In this document: piece after piece, positions 29,366-30,719 of the stretch
How positions within the stretch are numbered: position 1 is the first letter of the stretch
How the letters are laid out: every line of letters starts with the position of its first letter
NCBI GenBank assembly: GCA_009746045.1
Contig: RPFO01002294.1
Span: forward strand, 1 to 30,719
Source of the DNA: Mesostigma viride
Lineage: Eukaryota > Streptophyta > Mesostigmatophyceae > Mesostigmatales > Mesostigmataceae
DNA length: 30,719 nucleotides
Direction of reading: 5' to 3'
The notes under the pieces: model-generated
The model's input: only the letters and a program-made list of their open reading frames with translations
Told to the model about the DNA's origin: nothing
The model's database searches: none
Made by a program: the position numbers and the translations under genes

Positions 29366-30719
29366 CCAGAGCCACAGGACTGCCACACCACACCGACTTT
29401 ACTTTCTAAGATGAGTTACGCCTTCATGTGCATGGGGACGGGAAACCAGCGCCCACTGGACTCCGCTTCGGCCGGACGCGGGCGTTCTAAGTTCGAATGC
29501 GGGCAATGGGTATCCGAAAAGCCGTGTCACTCACTTGACGGAATCTGAAGATTCAGGATCTGCTACCAGTAATGCCGTTAATGCACACAGGTGCATGCAA
29601 ACTTGCAATGGTCATCGCCGTGTTATTAACTATATTCGGGCAGCGCATAGGACGTCCACAAGATTTCGGCACATTAAGCGCTACATGCGGAAGTACGTAA
29701 CTATCTTCCAGCCGGTGCCGGTTTCAAAGTCGCGAAATGGAGGCGTTGAGGCCTTTCTCCTGAGCTGTCCGGGATGACGTGGCGCGGGTCAATGATCGGG
29801 GTCTACCGTCCCATCTGCGGCCACCCGCGGATTGGGCAATGGACAGTGATAGTTTAATGCCGACTGATAATGCCTGCTGCACTCGTCTTTGCATTTCCCA
29901 CGCTGCATTGTGTACGAGTTTTTCCGTGCTGACCTCGGACCAGACGCGGGATATATTCTGGCGCTAACAGACTCCACGCCTTCTCCAGACATGGCGCTGG
30001 ACGCTGAGTGAGGGCAACAACGCCTGCATGATGCGAAACCGCAACAAGCGGTCCCTTATCCTGCGCTTGTACTAGCGGGGAATGTGGCCGGTCCAATGGC
30101 CACCAACCCAATATTTCTGCCCCACGCGTAGATGAGAGCATGCCTATTGGCCTTTTTTTTTTTTCTTTTTTTGTTTCCTTTCCCTCCCCCCGTGCCTCAT
30201 TTGGCAAATCACAAGTCACGCGAGGGTAATCATGTGGAAATTCAGGTTAGAAATCAGCGTTTAAGACCTGTTTGAGATTGCCATTCGGAATAGAACATGC
30301 TTAGAAATGCTCCTAGCTGCTACGCAGCCTATGACGTGTCGTCTGGACGAAATCTCAGTCACCACTATGCACCAGGCATGCCAATATTTGTACAGGACAC
30401 GATCTCTAGTGCAGGAGATCTTACTGGATTCCACCCGTAATATTTTCTGGCTGGATCAGGGTGGGTAACAATTACAGGCATTCACGCCTGAGGGTTGCCT
30501 TATTAAGTTGGTTCACGCGCTTAAGTTGGGTGATCCCAAAAGACCTCGAACCCAACTTAAGGCCGGAATGCCTGTACAATAAGCGCCATGGATGGCCCTC
30601 ATTCCTGTCATCCACCGAAGCCGACAAGACGTCCGGCAGGGGGTGGGGCCCTCCACTGGGCGCGTATAGTGCCGCAACGTCACAAATCCGGAAGACTTCG
30701 TGGCCGTCCATTCGTTAAC
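29366..30719. other. No gene recognised
   Basis: Open stretches at 29535-29777 and 29779-29967 (plus) have no recognisable motifs. A T-rich run lies near 30147-30171. The window ends in a small foldback at 30473-30576 and unassigned sequence. Confidence 0.4.
30473..30576. repeat. Small inverted repeat (foldback)
   Basis: Outer arms are tacaggcattc (30473-30483) and gaatgcctgta (30566-30576). Inner arms cttaagttgggt and acccaacttaag flank a short loop around 30532-30549. It could fold into a long hairpin or be a tiny non-autonomous element. Confidence 0.7.

Overview
The window looks like nuclear DNA of a green alga (Viridiplantae, probably Chlorophyta). The main evidence is psaE on the minus strand (9805-10737). 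It has three exons, a chloroplast transit peptide and a Chlamydomonas-like mature PsaE sequence. A nuclear, intron-bearing psaE with a transit peptide points to the green lineage, because psaE is plastid-encoded in red algae. A second host gene trace is the 3' end of a GPAT9-type glycerol-3-phosphate acyltransferase (12496-13134). I cannot name the species.

Almost everything else is mobile or repetitive DNA. Region 1-9185 is a nested pile of non-LTR retroposons. Two related kinds are present: ORF1-only elements of about 2 kb (L1 ORF1p-like protein, no reverse transcriptase) and 5'-truncated copies of a LINE whose ORF2 C-terminus is visible at 4096-4803. Both end in the same compensatorily varying RNA hairpin followed by short AT-rich tandem tails. 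Most copies are bounded by 10-13 bp target-site duplications (TSDs). One ORF1-only copy (1-494 plus 5550-5808) is split by a ~5 kb insert. The insert carries a broken, spliced gene for a coiled-coil/zinc-finger/HUH (Rep-like) protein (636-3158), a G/C-run minisatellite, a foldback element and a truncated LINE.

Region 9186-17843 holds psaE, a 43-bp palindromic satellite (11143-11755), the GPAT9 fragment with a 34-bp minisatellite grown from its stop codon, a diverged direct duplication (13363-14842) and a GGGA microsatellite.

Region 17844-29012 is the most unusual part. Two nearly identical inverted arms (17856-21185 and 26276-29000) enclose about 5.1 kb and are flanked by a perfect 12-bp direct repeat. 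This looks like an 11.1-kb foldback-type transposon with roughly 3-kb terminal inverted repeats, five subterminal 12-bp motifs per arm, and a huge GGAT/GGATGCAT array in each arm. Its centre has filled up with retroposons, including the only intact ORF1 (21911-23329), and I recognise no transposase in it. Beyond it the 43-bp palindromic satellite recurs in opposite orientation (29036-29365), followed by about 1.3 kb with no recognisable gene.

Inferred history: a small number of host genes sit in an expanding repeat landscape. A LINE lineage and its ORF1-only partner repeatedly inserted, often into each other's 3' UTRs, and a large inverted-repeat element landed beside a satellite array.
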